From: Lactobacillus acetotolerans DSM 20749 = JCM 3825
GTDB lineage: Bacteria; Bacillota; Bacilli; Lactobacillales; Lactobacillaceae
DNA length: 44,651 nucleotides
Assembly: GCF_001436775.1 (NCBI RefSeq)
Contig: NZ_AYZC01000009.1
Location: 1-44,651 of the forward strand
Direction of reading: 5' to 3'
Shown: positions 15,260 to 27,536 of the stretch, piece after piece
How positions within the stretch are numbered: position 1 is the first letter of the stretch
Layout of the letters: each line of letters opens with the position of its first letter
Program-made: the position numbers and the translations under genes
Notes under the pieces: model-generated
Database searches by the model: none
Told to the model about the DNA's origin: nothing
The model's input: only the letters and a program-made list of their open reading frames with translations

Positions 15260-16690
15260 TTAACGACTTTGCAATTCTTGGTTGAGCAGTTTATTAACAA
15301 CCTTAGGATTGGCTTTACCACGAGTCTGTTTCATGATTTGACCAACTAAATAGCCAATCGCACGATCTTTACCGTTCTTAAAGTCCTCAACCGATTGTGG
15401 ATTAGCATCAACAACCTTTGTAACCATTGGTTGCAAAACACTGGTATCTGATAACTGAACCATTCCCTTATCTTCAACGTATTTCTTAGGGTCAGTACCC
15501 TTAGTAATAGTTTCAGCAAAGACTTTCTTAGCAATCTTAGATGAAATAGTGCCATCCTTAATTAATTTAATCATAGCAGCCAAATGTTCTGGAGTAAGTT
15601 TAATATCAGATAAGGAAACGCGATTATCATTTAAGTAACCATTTACTTGTGTATTCATCCAGTTAGCAGCTAAACGTGGATCGGCTCCCGCTGCAACTGC
15701 TTTATCAAAGAAGTCAGAGCTTTCTTTGGTCTGCAACAATACATTTGCATCGTAAGGCTTCAGACCAAACTTATTAACATATTCATCATAACGATCTTCT
15801 GCAGAAGTTGGCATTTCTTTAGCAATCTTATCAACCCAGTCTTGGCTAATATGATATGGTGCTAAATCTGGTTCTGGGAAGTAACGGTAATCGGCGTCAC
15901 CTTCCTTAACACGTTCCAAAACAGTCTTCCCTGACGCCTCATCAAACCGACGGGTCGAAGATTGTACCCGTCCACCTGATAAAAGTACTTGTTGCTGGCG
16001 TTTTTCTTCATAAGCTAATGATTTACGAACGTGTTCGAAGGAGTTTAAATTCTTCATTTCAACTTTAGTACCTAACTTCTTTTGTCCGGCTGGACGAATA
16101 GAAATGTTGGTATCAACACGCATTGATCCTTCTTCCATCTTAACGTCAGAAGCACCAGTAAACTGAACAACTTTTCTTAACTTTTCAAGGTATGCATAAC
16201 CTTCATCTGGATCGGTAATATCTGGCTCAGAAACGACTTCGATCAACGGAACACCTTGACGGTTTAAGTCAACATAAGAATAACCGTTGGTACCATGAGC
16301 ATTCTTACCAGCATCTTCCTCAATATGCATTTCATGGATACCGATACGCTTCTTTTTACCGTGAACCTCGATATCAACATAACCATCACGAGCAAGTGGT
16401 TGGAAAAATTGGGTAATCTGATAAGCTTTGGGGCTGTCAGGATAGTAATAGTTCTTACGATCAAAATGTGTATTTGGCAGAATATGAGCATGTGTTGCCA
16501 AAGCTACCATGATACCTAAACGATACACATTTTTATTGACGTAAGGCAATACACCTGGCATAGCCCAATCAATCACGTTAGTTGCCGTATTAGGTTTTGC
16601 TCCATAAGTTACCGGTGAAGGAGAGAAGATTTTACTCTTAGTCTTTAATTCGAAGTGGACTTCGAATCCAATAGTCGATTTAAAATTCAT
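15260..16690 (-). CDS. gatB: Asp-tRNA(Asn)/Glu-tRNA(Gln) amidotransferase subunit B
   Basis: The 476-residue protein opens with FKSTIGFEVHFELKTKSKIFS and has the cradle domain with HIEEDAGK and the DLNRQGVPLIEVVSEPD stretch. A helical tail and YqeY-like C-terminal domain end with GYLVGQIMKQTRGKANP. GatB phosphorylates the glutamate on mischarged Glu-tRNA(Gln) and takes ammonia from GatA. The ribosome binding site GGAGG lies inside the end of gatA, whose stop is 4 bases upstream. With two tRNA-Gln genes in the window this gives the indirect route to Gln-tRNA. Confidence 0.97.
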   Translation of the reverse strand: MNFKSTIGFEVHFELKTKSKIFSPSPVTYGAKPNTATNVIDWAMPGVLPYVNKNVYRLGIMVALATHAHILPNTHFDRKNYYYPDSPKAYQITQFFQPLARDGYVDIEVHGKKKRIGIHEMHIEEDAGKNAHGTNGYSYVDLNRQGVPLIEVVSEPDITDPDEGYAYLEKLRKVVQFTGASDVKMEEGSMRVDTNISIRPAGQKKLGTKVEMKNLNSFEHVRKSLAYEEKRQQQVLLSGGRVQSSTRRFDEASGKTVLERVKEGDADYRYFPEPDLAPYHISQDWVDKIAKEMPTSAEDRYDEYVNKFGLKPYDANVLLQTKESSDFFDKAVAAGADPRLAANWMNTQVNGYLNDNRVSLSDIKLTPEHLAAMIKLIKDGTISSKIAKKVFAETITKGTDPKKYVEDKGMVQLSDTSVLQPMVTKVVDANPQSVEDFKNGKDRAIGYLVGQIMKQTRGKANPKVVNKLLNQELQSR

Positions 16691-16694
16691 TCAG

Positions 16695-18137
16695 TTAATC
16701 CTCCATTCCAGATGGTGTTTTTTCATAAAATTTATTATTACGTTCAATAAAGTCAGCTACCCTAAAGATATTTCCCTCATCAAAACGTTTAGCCATAATT
16801 TGGAAACCAACGGGCATCCCATCTGCCAAACCAGCTGGTACACTAGCTGCAGGAATACCTGCCAAATTAGCTGAAATAGTCAAAATATCATTATTATACA
16901 TTTTGATTGGATCAGAAATTTCACTGCCAATATCAAATGCTGGGGTAGTCGTGGTAGGACCCACAATAATATCGTTATCAGCAAAAATTTTATCAAACTC
17001 ATTACAAATTAAAGTTCTAACCTTTGCTGCTTGTTTAAAGAATTTATCATAGGAACCAGCTGAAAGAGCAAATGAACCTAACATAATTCTCCGTTTAACT
17101 TCTGGGCCAAATCCTTCAGAACGAGACTTAACGTAAACGTCAACTAAGCTCTTAGTGTCCTTAGCACGGTAGCCATAACGAATACCATCATACCTTTGTA
17201 AGTTTGAAGAAGCTTCACTTGAGGCAATGATGTAATAAGTTGGAACAACGTATTTAGTCAATGGAAGTGATACTTTATTAATAATTGCGCCATTAGCTTT
17301 CAAAAAGTCAATTTGCTTTTGAACAGCAGCACGTACCTTTTCATCAACCGCATCACTCATGTATTCCTTAGGAACACCGATCCGCAAGCCTTTAACACCT
17401 TGACCGATGAAGCTTGTGAAATCAGGAACCTCTTTTTCTGAAACAGTTGAATCACGGTCATCGCTTCCGGCAATAACATTCAAAATTTCAGCTGAATCTT
17501 TGGCGCGCTTGGTCAATACACCAATTTGATCTAGTGACGAGCTAAAGGCAATTAACCCCCAACGTGATACACGGCCATAAGTAGGTTTAATTCCAAAAAT
17601 ACCGTTGAATGCTGCTGGTTGCCGAATCGAACCACCAGTATCTGAACCAAGTGCAGCAACAACTTGACCTGATGCAACTGCGGCTGCAGAGCCACCAGAT
17701 GAGCCACCTGGAACTTTATCTAAATTCCACGGATTATGAGTTGGGCCATAATATGAATGTTCGGTGGAAGAGCCCATCGCAAACTCATCCATATTAGTCT
17801 TGCCAACAAAAGTCGCTTGGGCTTTCTTTAACTTGCTAATAACTGTTGCATCAAACACTGGAACATAATTGTACAGCATGTGACTAGCAGCAGTGGTTTT
17901 TACGCCTTTAGTAGTGATGTTGTCTTTAATGCCAATTGGAATACCAGCTAATTTATTCTTGGAAAAATCAAGATTTTCAGCTGGCTTCGCATCATCGGCA
18001 ACAGTTATCCAAGCATTTAATTTTTTATTTTCATCTTTGATGTTTGCTACAGTATCTTTGGTTAACTTATCAGCCGATAAAGAACCGTTAGCAAGTTTTT
18101 TATTTAATGAGTCAATATTTTCATTTAAGTAATTCAT
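16695..18137 (-). CDS. gatA: Asp-tRNA(Asn)/Glu-tRNA(Gln) amidotransferase subunit A
   Basis: The 480-residue amidase-signature enzyme hydrolyses glutamine and passes ammonia to GatB. The catalytic triad is visible: Lys71 in GIKDN, the cis-Ser in PGGSSGGS (143-150) and the nucleophile Ser170 in [10 protein letters not shown]. Its ATG overlaps the stop codon of gatC by one base (TAATG), so translation is coupled and the subunits are made in equal amounts. Length and motifs are normal. Confidence 0.97.
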   Translation of the reverse strand: MNYLNENIDSLNKKLANGSLSADKLTKDTVANIKDENKKLNAWITVADDAKPAENLDFSKNKLAGIPIGIKDNITTKGVKTTAASHMLYNYVPVFDATVISKLKKAQATFVGKTNMDEFAMGSSTEHSYYGPTHNPWNLDKVPGGSSGGSAAAVASGQVVAALGSDTGGSIRQPAAFNGIFGIKPTYGRVSRWGLIAFSSSLDQIGVLTKRAKDSAEILNVIAGSDDRDSTVSEKEVPDFTSFIGQGVKGLRIGVPKEYMSDAVDEKVRAAVQKQIDFLKANGAIINKVSLPLTKYVVPTYYIIASSEASSNLQRYDGIRYGYRAKDTKSLVDVYVKSRSEGFGPEVKRRIMLGSFALSAGSYDKFFKQAAKVRTLICNEFDKIFADNDIIVGPTTTTPAFDIGSEISDPIKMYNNDILTISANLAGIPAASVPAGLADGMPVGFQIMAKRFDEGNIFRVADFIERNNKFYEKTPSGMED

Positions 18138-18439
18138 TATTGGTCGTCATCCTTATTAATAATTACAGGAACCTTAATAAAGCCGTTAGCCTTTGCAGGT
18201 GCATTCTTCATTAAATCTTCCCTATCTTGCCAATGTTCAGGTTTATCATCCCTAAATACAGTGTCACGATCAACAACTTGGACTGTCTCTGGAACACCTT
18301 TGGTGTCAACTTCTGAAAGCTGATCAGCCATATTAATGATTGAACCCATTTGTTTAGTCATCTTACCTAATTCTTTATCATCAAACTCAAGTCGCGATAA
18401 AATTGCAACGTGTTTAATGGTGTCTTCTGTAATCTTCAC
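18137..18439 (-). CDS. gatC: Asp-tRNA(Asn)/Glu-tRNA(Gln) amidotransferase subunit C
   Basis: The 100-residue GatC wraps around GatA and GatB and stabilises the complex. It begins with GTG, supported by GGAGG 7 bases upstream, and has the family pattern [22 protein letters not shown] and a later [23 protein letters not shown]-type tail. It lies 11 bases behind camS and overlaps gatA by one base. Confidence 0.94.
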   Translation of the reverse strand: MKITEDTIKHVAILSRLEFDDKELGKMTKQMGSIINMADQLSEVDTKGVPETVQVVDRDTVFRDDKPEHWQDREDLMKNAPAKANGFIKVPVIINKDDDQ

Positions 18440-18450
18440 TCAAATACCTC

Positions 18451-19590
18451 CTATTCGCCGCCATAAATATGGACTTGGTAATCACCATCTGCTGTTTCTT
18501 TAGCAATTAATGCCTGTATATCGTTAACAGAGCCAATTTTAATTTCAATTGGAACATCATTTGGCAAATACTTTTTCGCCGTCGATAAAACTAAGCGGGT
18601 AAAGCTTTGGATCTGTTCATAACCATAAAATTGGGTAGTCACAGAAATGTTTTCTTGTGCCAATTTTCCGTTATCATAGCGTAAGTTAGCTGTTACGCCA
18701 CTGATATTAGGAAAATAGTTTTGAATCGATGCCTTAAAACTGCTAAAGCTTGAGGCATCACTACTATTAATTGCCTTGGTGTTGCCAATTGTCGGTAATA
18801 CTTCAGATTCCTCCGACACAGTTTTCCATTTAGTTATTTTACTACTATTAGCAGCTGCTGTCCCGTAAGCAAAGTAAGTTCCACCGACGAGGGAATCTTT
18901 GCTAGTTTTAGAAAAAAGACCAACGGTAATTGGGACGTGCTTTAATCCCTTTTTGGCACGCAAACGACTCACAACTTGTCCAGCCATTTGTTGACCATAA
19001 TTTTTTTGGTCCGTTCGTGAAATTTTCTTTTGGTATTCTGGACCGCCACTAGACTTCTGGTAGTAGTCAACAGAATTCATTGCAAGCCCAATACTCATAC
19101 CACCTATATGGTAACTGGAACCGGAACCCGACAAATAATCTTGTTCAAGAATCTCTTCTAAATAATATGGATTATAATTTTTCTTTGAACCTGAAGCCGG
19201 ATTTAATCCCCTAGGATTAGACTTGGATTTTCTTGCCAACCAATTATTTACAGTTGTAGAATCCAAATATTGACCCTCTTGAAAAACGTATGAATTAGGA
19301 GAATATTGACCCTTAGAAATTTGCACCAGGCCACGTTCTAATTCACGTGTATCAACTGAATTGTCATTATTAGTGGCGGTTAGCCCATCAATAGGACTAA
19401 CAACGTAATGGCCGTTCTTCATTAAAACGGTATAGCCACCATTACCTGTATTGGTAGTCTGGTAACTTTTAGTCTTTGTAGTAGAAGGTGTTTTTGCATT
19501 ATTAGCTAAATTAGAATTCTTTAAGTTACCACAGGCACTTAAACTGATGGCCACGCCAATCAATGCCATAACTTGCAAATATTTTTTCAC
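18451..19590 (-). CDS. camS: CamS-family lipoprotein
   Basis: The predicted 379-residue protein starts at GTG 19590, placed 9 bases behind AAAGGA; an upstream in-frame TTG at 19620 lies inside ligA and has no such site. It has a lipoprotein signal peptide with the lipobox LSAC, lipidated at Cys20, so it sits on the outside of the membrane. The remainder matches the CamS (sex pheromone cAM373 precursor, YerH) family, whose signal peptides in enterococci yield a peptide pheromone; the function of the mature protein is unknown. The conserved order ligA-camS-gatC supports the assignment. Confidence 0.9.
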   Translation of the reverse strand: MKKYLQVMALIGVAISLSACGNLKNSNLANNAKTPSTTKTKSYQTTNTGNGGYTVLMKNGHYVVSPIDGLTATNNDNSVDTRELERGLVQISKGQYSPNSYVFQEGQYLDSTTVNNWLARKSKSNPRGLNPASGSKKNYNPYYLEEILEQDYLSGSGSSYHIGGMSIGLAMNSVDYYQKSSGGPEYQKKISRTDQKNYGQQMAGQVVSRLRAKKGLKHVPITVGLFSKTSKDSLVGGTYFAYGTAAANSSKITKWKTVSEESEVLPTIGNTKAINSSDASSFSSFKASIQNYFPNISGVTANLRYDNGKLAQENISVTTQFYGYEQIQSFTRLVLSTAKKYLPNDVPIEIKIGSVNDIQALIAKETADGDYQVHIYGGE

Positions 19591-19603
19591 TTTAATTATT
19601 CCT

Positions 19604-21631
<2,028 letters not shown>

Positions 21632-21650
21632 CTATCACAACTCAAGTTTA

Positions 21651-23906
21651 TTATAACTTCTTAATAGGAGCAAAGGCGGCTAAAAGGCGCTTAATTCCTT
21701 TACCGTTAAAGGCAATATCAAGTTCCATATCTTCACCGGTACCATTAACTTTAGTAACAACGCCACGGCCCCATGATTTATGTTCAACCTGATCACCAAC
21801 ACTCCAACCCTTCTTCTCGGCACCTACAGCACCGGAAGCTTTTTTGGCTTTAGGAGAGGTATAAACTTGCGCACGAGCACGTTCATCCTTGTTAGCAAAT
21901 GGTGCTGCTTGAGATTTGTAATTGTTATTCCCAATAAAGCTGTTCCCCGCATTGGGATTTTCAACTTCTATATCCTTGTCATCAATTTCCTCTAAAAATC
22001 TTGATGGCGGGTTATTTTGAATTCTGCCATACATCATTCTTGAATATGCATTTGTTAAGTATAGCTCTTGCTTAGCACGGGTGATACCCACATATGCCAA
22101 ACGGCGTTCTTCCTCTAACTCTTTTTCATCCATTAATGAACGAGATAATGGGAACAATCCATCTTCCATACCAATTAAGAAGACAACTGGAAATTCCAAC
22201 CCTTTGGCAGCATGGAGCGTCATTAATTCTACCTGATCATCATTTTCCTCTAAGTCATCCTGATCGCTTAACAACGATATTTCGGCTAAGAAATCACTGA
22301 GGGCATCAGAATCTTCCTCATCTTCATCATAATGATCATCAAACCGTTTAGTTACGGATAAGAATTCATCCAAGTTTTCTAAACGTGTATCGGCTTCAAT
22401 CGTGTGTGCGGCTTTAAGCGTACTGGTATAATTAAAATCCTCAAGAATTTTTTCAGTTAAACCAGTAACGGTGTGGTCTTTAGAGAACTTAATCGCATCG
22501 CGTAATTTACTACCAAAGTCACTGAGTTTAGATGCAGGTCTAGTAGAAATAGTTGACGCACCTATATTATCCATCGCTTCCAAAACGTTATAATGATTAG
22601 CATTTGCAAAGGATAAAAATTTATTAACGGTTACCGCACCAATGCCACGCTTCGGAGAATTAACTACCCTATTTAAACTCAACATATCGGCCGGGTTAGC
22701 CACAAGTTTAAGGTAGCCCATGATATCCATAATTTCTTTTCGGTCATAGAATTTATGGCCACCAACAATTTGGTAAGGAATATTTGATTTAACAAAAGCT
22801 TCCTCGACTGTTCTTGATTGTGCATTTGTCCTATATAAAACGGCAAAGTCTTTGTAAGAACGTTTTTTGTCCTTAACCTCTTCTTGAACTTTAGAAATAA
22901 TAAAGTGTGCCTCATCGTCACCGCTTTGAGCCTGATAATAAGTTACCTTTTTACCTGCTCCCTGGTCTGTCCAAAGGTTCTTATCTTTTCTATTTTGATT
23001 ATTTTTAATTACGGAATTAGCAGCTGACAGAATATGACCAGTTGAACGATAATTTTGCTCTAACTTAACGGTCTTGACGCCGGCCTTCTTATAGTCATGC
23101 TCAAAGTTAACGATGTTTTCCATATTAGCTCCACGCCAACCATAAATCGACTGGTCTGCATCCCCAACGACACAAATATTTTTATATTGAGCAGCTAGTT
23201 CGTGGCAAAGTTCATATTGCGCCTGGTTCGTATCCTGGTATTCGTCAACCAAAATATAATGAAATTTGTTCTGATAAAAATGTAAGGTTGCAGGATCTTT
23301 TTTAAACAATACCAAAGTCTGCATGATCAGGTCATCAAAATCCATAATCTGCCCCTGCTTTAAGCGGTGTTGGTACTCCTTATAAACTTTAGCCGCAACC
23401 TTGTCAAAGGGTGAAGAGGCACTACTTGCAAAAGCATCAGGTGTCATCAAATTGTTTTTTCCATTGGAAATTGCTGATAAGATGCCACGCGGATCGTACA
23501 TTTTAGGATTGATATTTAAGTCTTTTTCAATGTGCTTGACCAAAGTCAATTGTTCTGATGAATCCGCAATCGAGAAGTTATGGCTATAACCAATTTTATC
23601 TGCGTCTCGCCGCAAAATCCGTACACAAAGGGCATGGAAAGTTGACATCCAAATACTATTAGCGACCGGTCCCAAAAGTTTTTGCTCACGGTCACGCATT
23701 TCTGTTGCAGCCTTATTAGTGAAGGTAATCGCTAAAATATTCCAAGGCGTAACATTGTTTTCTTCTACCAAATAAGCAATCCGCCTTGTTAAGACGGAAG
23801 TTTTACCTGATCCCGCTCCAGCAACTACCAGAAGTGGACCTTCAGTAGCCTGAACGGCTTTTTTCTGTTGGGGATTTAACCCAGCTAAAATTGATTTTTC
23901 GCTCAT
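21651..23906 (-). CDS. pcrA: ATP-dependent DNA helicase PcrA
   Basis: The 751-residue UvrD/Rep-type superfamily 1 helicase starts at ATG 23906 behind AAGGGAAT; a longer frame from 23978 would run through the promoter. Motif I is GAGSGKT (30-36), motif II VDEYQDTN, motif III GDADQSIYGWRGA, and motifs V-VI include TLHAAKGLEFPVVFL and AYVGITRAKQEL. The C-terminal tail ends in a Tudor-like fold that contacts RNA polymerase in relatives. It unwinds DNA 3' to 5' in repair and clears replication obstacles. Confidence 0.97.
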   Translation of the reverse strand: MSEKSILAGLNPQQKKAVQATEGPLLVVAGAGSGKTSVLTRRIAYLVEENNVTPWNILAITFTNKAATEMRDREQKLLGPVANSIWMSTFHALCVRILRRDADKIGYSHNFSIADSSEQLTLVKHIEKDLNINPKMYDPRGILSAISNGKNNLMTPDAFASSASSPFDKVAAKVYKEYQHRLKQGQIMDFDDLIMQTLVLFKKDPATLHFYQNKFHYILVDEYQDTNQAQYELCHELAAQYKNICVVGDADQSIYGWRGANMENIVNFEHDYKKAGVKTVKLEQNYRSTGHILSAANSVIKNNQNRKDKNLWTDQGAGKKVTYYQAQSGDDEAHFIISKVQEEVKDKKRSYKDFAVLYRTNAQSRTVEEAFVKSNIPYQIVGGHKFYDRKEIMDIMGYLKLVANPADMLSLNRVVNSPKRGIGAVTVNKFLSFANANHYNVLEAMDNIGASTISTRPASKLSDFGSKLRDAIKFSKDHTVTGLTEKILEDFNYTSTLKAAHTIEADTRLENLDEFLSVTKRFDDHYDEDEEDSDALSDFLAEISLLSDQDDLEENDDQVELMTLHAAKGLEFPVVFLIGMEDGLFPLSRSLMDEKELEEERRLAYVGITRAKQELYLTNAYSRMMYGRIQNNPPSRFLEEIDDKDIEVENPNAGNSFIGNNNYKSQAAPFANKDERARAQVYTSPKAKKASGAVGAEKKGWSVGDQVEHKSWGRGVVTKVNGTGEDMELDIAFNGKGIKRLLAAFAPIKKL

Positions 23907-23962
23907 TCTAATTCCCTTCACAAAATTCCAACTGTTAATAACAATAGCTTTCTCATTATAAC

Positions 23963-23997
23963 AAAAAAGTAACGTCACTTTTTAGCCGTTACTTTTT
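23963..23997 (-). terminator. Terminator of the GH73 gene
   Basis: AAAAAGTAACG and CGTTACTTTTTT form an 11-bp stem that starts at the GH73 stop codon and ends in a T run. A TATAAT box (23955-23960) for pcrA follows at once. Confidence 0.75.
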
Positions 23998-24643
23998 ACT
24001 TATCATATTTTTCAAGGTCAAATTGCTTGATTAAATTAATTAATTTATCCGCATAATTTGGATCAGTTGCGTAGCCATCTTGTACTAAAGCACGAGCTTG
24101 ATTTTGGTAATTCTTAGCTGTCACAACATGTCTGTATTGCTTACCATTCCAGCTAGTTCCCTTTTGAAAGAGTTCTGCATGTGCGCGAATGGAAGCTTCA
24201 TAAGAATCATAAATTTGGAAACGAGCTTTAACATTGATTCTCTTACCCTTTACATATTCTTGGGTAGATAAAATCGCGGAAGTATTTGGATTAGTTCCCT
24301 TTACACCAAATAAATTATTATATTTTTGTGCTAAGGCACTTTGACCGTAATTACTTTCAAGGCATGCCTGGGCCACAGTGATACTAGGCAAAAGATCATA
24401 TGATTTATCCACACTTTTTGCAATTGGACCAATCTTATTAATAAATGCTTTATGTTGCCTCAGAATCTTTTCCCGTTGTTCTTGACGTTGCAATTGTTCT
24501 TGCCTGATCTGCTCTGACTGGATCGCTTGTCTTCTATAATATCTAAAACCGACAAAAGCAATAATTAGCACAAATAAAATGATAAAAACACGAATTATGA
24601 TTCGTGAACTTTTTTGAACTTTACGTGTACGACGTTTAGCCAT
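23996..24643 (-). CDS. Membrane-anchored N-acetylglucosaminidase, GH73
   Basis: The 215-residue protein has a basic N-terminus, one membrane anchor (about 13-34), a Gln/Arg-rich coiled linker (40-65) and a GH73 (LytG/FlgJ-type) domain. The catalytic Glu96 lies in AQACLESNYGQSALA, and NNLFGVKG follows as expected. It cuts glucosaminyl bonds in peptidoglycan at the cell surface, probably for growth or cell separation. It is shorter than secreted autolysins, with no SH3 or LysM repeats, so it is held to the cell only by its anchor. Confidence 0.9.
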   Translation of the reverse strand: MAKRRTRKVQKSSRIIIRVFIILFVLIIAFVGFRYYRRQAIQSEQIRQEQLQRQEQREKILRQHKAFINKIGPIAKSVDKSYDLLPSITVAQACLESNYGQSALAQKYNNLFGVKGTNPNTSAILSTQEYVKGKRINVKARFQIYDSYEASIRAHAELFQKGTSWNGKQYRHVVTAKNYQNQARALVQDGYATDPNYADKLINLIKQFDLEKYDK

Positions 24644-24726
24644 GAAATTTTCCTTACCTTTAAAATTGATACATCAATTATAACCCGACTTAATCAATTT
24701 CTTCATAACGTAATTAATTTTTAAGA

Positions 24727-24754
24727 TAAAAAAAGATGGAACCAAAGTTCCATC
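24727..24754 (-). terminator. Terminator of tRNA-Leu
   Basis: GATGGAAC and GTTCCATC form a perfect 8-bp hairpin with a 4-base loop, followed on the minus strand by seven T, 10 bases behind the tRNA. Confidence 0.85.
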
Positions 24755-24763
24755 CCTAATTAG

Positions 24764-24849
24764 TGCGGGCGAGAAGGCTCGAACTTCCATGATCTAAAAT
24801 CGATCACAAGATCCTTAGTCTTGCGCGTCTACCATTCCGCCACGCCCGC
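24764..24849 (-). tRNA. tRNA-Leu(AAG)
   Basis: The minus strand folds as a class II tRNA: acceptor GCGGGCG/CGCCCGC, anticodon stem CAAGA/TCTTG with loop CTAAGGA (anticodon AAG), a long variable arm, T-arm GTTCGAGCC and discriminator A. CCA is not encoded. The alternative anticodon TAA would need a shifted stem and is less likely. Confidence 0.88.
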
Positions 24850-24914
24850 AAGCACATCAACTATTATAAACAAAAAATTGATATCATACAAGCCTCTGAC
24901 AAATATTTTCATAT

Positions 24915-25376
24915 TTATTTTTTATAATTATAAAGTAAACGCAATTTACCCTTACACTTACCACAGCGGTAACGGCGAACGTTGATTTTACGGATTCGCG
25001 GATAGTGCATTCCGCACTTTTCACAAACATAAAGATAATTTACCTTGCGTTTTCGGCGCAAACCAATATCAGGAGCATAGCGACTCCCACCTACCTGTCG
25101 CAATAAATTTTTAAAATCCCGGTTACGGTGTTCATAACCCATACCTAACAAATGTAAATGATAGTGTGTTAACTCATGTTTAATAACCCCTACCAAATCA
25201 TCATGATATTGCGGTGCCAGAAAATGGGCATTTATTTCAATATGGTGATCATTTATGTGGTAACGGCCCCCAGTTGTGGTCATTCTTTTATTGATTTTAA
25301 CCTTATGAACGAACGGGCGTCCAAAATACTTTAAAGAAATTTGTTCAACTAATTTTTGTAGTTCTTCCTCAGTCAT
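24915..25376 (-). CDS. SprT-like zinc metalloprotein
   Basis: The 153-residue protein has the zinc-metallopeptidase motif HELTH (67-71) and a C-terminal zinc ribbon with two CxxC pairs (CEKCG and CGKCK), the SprT/YdcK layout. ATG 25376 is chosen because AGGTGA lies about 10 bases upstream; a GTG at 25391 would overlap the stop of the GT32 gene by 4 bases but has no ribosome binding site. Eukaryotic relatives (Spartan) cut DNA-protein crosslinks; the bacterial role is unproven. It is the last gene of a glycan group. Confidence 0.88.
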   Translation of the reverse strand: MTEEELQKLVEQISLKYFGRPFVHKVKINKRMTTTGGRYHINDHHIEINAHFLAPQYHDDLVGVIKHELTHYHLHLLGMGYEHRNRDFKNLLRQVGGSRYAPDIGLRRKRKVNYLYVCEKCGMHYPRIRKINVRRYRCGKCKGKLRLLYNYKK

Positions 25377-25387
25377 TCTTACAGAAA

Positions 25388-26086
25388 TCACCTAAATATT
25401 TTTGCATACAAACCAGCTTCTTTAGGAGTTTGAATGTGCCGCTTCAAGTAAGTAACGATTTTTTCTTTTAAAGAATGCTGACCATTCATCCAAGTACCAG
25501 TAAACAAGTGTATTGTCCTTGAATCTTTGCTTGGGTTACATAAAATACCATCAGGATAAACGTGAATATCATCCTTTAAATTTTGGTCAAAATTGCCTAT
25601 TTTCAGGCCAAATTGCTTCTTTAAAATATTCGTCACTGACAAACTATTTACCCCAGCCATTTGATTATCATCATCAAATTTAAAATCAAGGTTTTGGTAA
25701 TAATCAAGGATACTTTTCATAAATGGATGCCCAGCTTCTGCACCAAAAATTGCAGCAGACAGATAATTTTTATTTTCAAAACCGATAAAAGCTCTGTGTT
25801 GTAAAATTGGCGTAAGTGGTGCAATTACCCGAACGTCGGTATCTAAGTAAATGCCTCCTTGCTCATAAATTACCCGTGCACGAATATAGTCAGAAACGAA
25901 TGCCCATTTTTTAGCTTCATATGCTTCTTCAATATAACGATTTTCATGCATATCGAAGTTATTTTCATTCCACTCAATAATTTTATAGTCAGGCAGATTT
26001 TTATGCCAAGTTGCAATACATTCTTGAATGAGCTGCGATTTAGGATTACCTCCTACCCAAATATAATGAATAATTTTAGGAATCAT
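25388..26086 (-). CDS. Family 32 glycosyltransferase
   Basis: The 232-residue protein opens with MIPKIIHYIWVGG and has the sugar-binding motif with DxD as LDTDV (81-85) after YEQGGIY, the hallmark of GT32 enzymes (Och1/capsular type). It is cytosolic or membrane-associated and transfers a sugar, probably onto a surface polysaccharide repeat. It lies 13 bases behind a flippase and directly before the SprT-like gene, in a small surface-glycan group with the CDP-glycerol transferase at 27537. Donor and acceptor cannot be read from the sequence. Confidence 0.88.
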   Translation of the reverse strand: MIPKIIHYIWVGGNPKSQLIQECIATWHKNLPDYKIIEWNENNFDMHENRYIEEAYEAKKWAFVSDYIRARVIYEQGGIYLDTDVRVIAPLTPILQHRAFIGFENKNYLSAAIFGAEAGHPFMKSILDYYQNLDFKFDDDNQMAGVNSLSVTNILKKQFGLKIGNFDQNLKDDIHVYPDGILCNPSKDSRTIHLFTGTWMNGQHSLKEKIVTYLKRHIQTPKEAGLYAKIFR

Positions 26087-26099
26087 AACTGCCTCTCCT

Positions 26100-27527
26100 T
26101 TATCTTCTGAAGAAATTCTTGACTAAGTTAACAATATCCTCGTTAAGATCCAATTTCATGATAAACATCAATCCAAGATAAATGATTAACATCAAAACAG
26201 ACTTAAAGGCCATGTTAAAGAAAACTGAGTGAAGTAGGTTAGGTACAAACATCCCTACTGCTAGAGTAATAATTGCAATTAAGAAGTATTTCGGCACATC
26301 TTTAAATGAATACTTAAAATCATAGCCATCACGCACAATCCAAAGTCGCAGAATTAGCACTACAACTTCTGTGGTTAAAATTGCTACCATCGCGCCAAAG
26401 GCACCATACGGACGATCTAAGAAATAACTCAAAACAATTTCTAAAATTGCACCAATCACAACTGGAAAAGCATAATCTTTATCACGCTTATTAGCTAACG
26501 CAAACTGGTTGGCAAAAACACCACCTGTTGGAATCATAATAATAGTAAGGGTAAACCAAAACATCAATGGGACCATCGGAATATATTTATGGCCAAAGAA
26601 GAACGGCACAAACTGTTTAGTATTAGCCATAATAATCACTGCAAACAGAGTCCCTAGCATAATCGTTGCTTCAAGTGATTTTTTTAAAACAACTTTCTGA
26701 GTTTTTTTAGCTTCACTCGCCATCTTAGGCATAATTACCAGAGAAATACTGGTGATCACTCCAAGTACCATATTTGAAATTCTCTGCGAATTATCATAAA
26801 AAGATACCTCGGTTGAGCTTTGAAAAATACCCAGAATTGGCTTATCTAATGAAGTATAAATTTGAGTCGCAATTTGGGGAATCATCAAAGTTGCAATGGC
26901 TTTAGAAGTTGTTGAAAATTTATAAAAGTGGGCAGCAGGTTTATCCACATAACGATGAATATCAAACCAAAAGACAACTGAACCAAGCATTGTCGTCACC
27001 GACATGATCAGCAAATATTTCCACAGGTCACTGGGTGCTTTTACCCATAATAAAATCAAAACCACGCTGGCTAATTTTACAGCCGTATTTTTTAAAACAA
27101 CCCGACCAAATTCTGCCAATCCTTGGAAAAACCAAGAAATATCGATTTGCGCCGAAACAAGGTATGGAACCATTAACAGTAAATAATTCCAATATTGAAT
27201 ATGAAAGGCACTGGTAATAAACACCGTAATCATTATGGTAATGATACCGGCTATGCCTTGAAAATACCATAAGCCCCAAAAAGCATCGGTTAAGTCCTGC
27301 CGGTTTCCAAACCTTCTGGTACGTGCAATGGTTCGCATACCCACGTAAGATACAGAAAGTGTACAAAAGATCATTAGGAATTGAACTGTATTGTTAACAC
27401 TACTATATATTCCATAGGTCTTAGGACCTAAAACACGTGAAAGATAAGGGACAGTAATCAAGGGTACTAAAACAAGAAAAACTTGGTAGACTGCATTATA
27501 AAATATATTTAAAAATGTCTTCTTCAT
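26100..27527 (-). CDS. Polysaccharide flippase, Wzx/MATE-like
   Basis: The 475-residue protein has about 12-14 membrane helices and the polysaccharide-biosynthesis (RfbX/Wzx) N-terminal pattern: NIFYNAVYQVFLVLVPLITV with YLSRVLGPKTYGIYS. It should move undecaprenyl-linked oligosaccharides across the membrane. Flanked by a GT32 enzyme and a CDP-glycerol transferase, it would export a phosphoglycerol-decorated surface glycan. No polymerase or priming enzyme is seen nearby, so the set is incomplete or works with genes elsewhere. Confidence 0.88.
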   Translation of the reverse strand: MKKTFLNIFYNAVYQVFLVLVPLITVPYLSRVLGPKTYGIYSSVNNTVQFLMIFCTLSVSYVGMRTIARTRRFGNRQDLTDAFWGLWYFQGIAGIITIMITVFITSAFHIQYWNYLLLMVPYLVSAQIDISWFFQGLAEFGRVVLKNTAVKLASVVLILLWVKAPSDLWKYLLIMSVTTMLGSVVFWFDIHRYVDKPAAHFYKFSTTSKAIATLMIPQIATQIYTSLDKPILGIFQSSTEVSFYDNSQRISNMVLGVITSISLVIMPKMASEAKKTQKVVLKKSLEATIMLGTLFAVIIMANTKQFVPFFFGHKYIPMVPLMFWFTLTIIMIPTGGVFANQFALANKRDKDYAFPVVIGAILEIVLSYFLDRPYGAFGAMVAILTTEVVVLILRLWIVRDGYDFKYSFKDVPKYFLIAIITLAVGMFVPNLLHSVFFNMAFKSVLMLIIYLGLMFIMKLDLNEDIVNLVKNFFRR

Positions 27528-27536
27528 TTCTTCTCC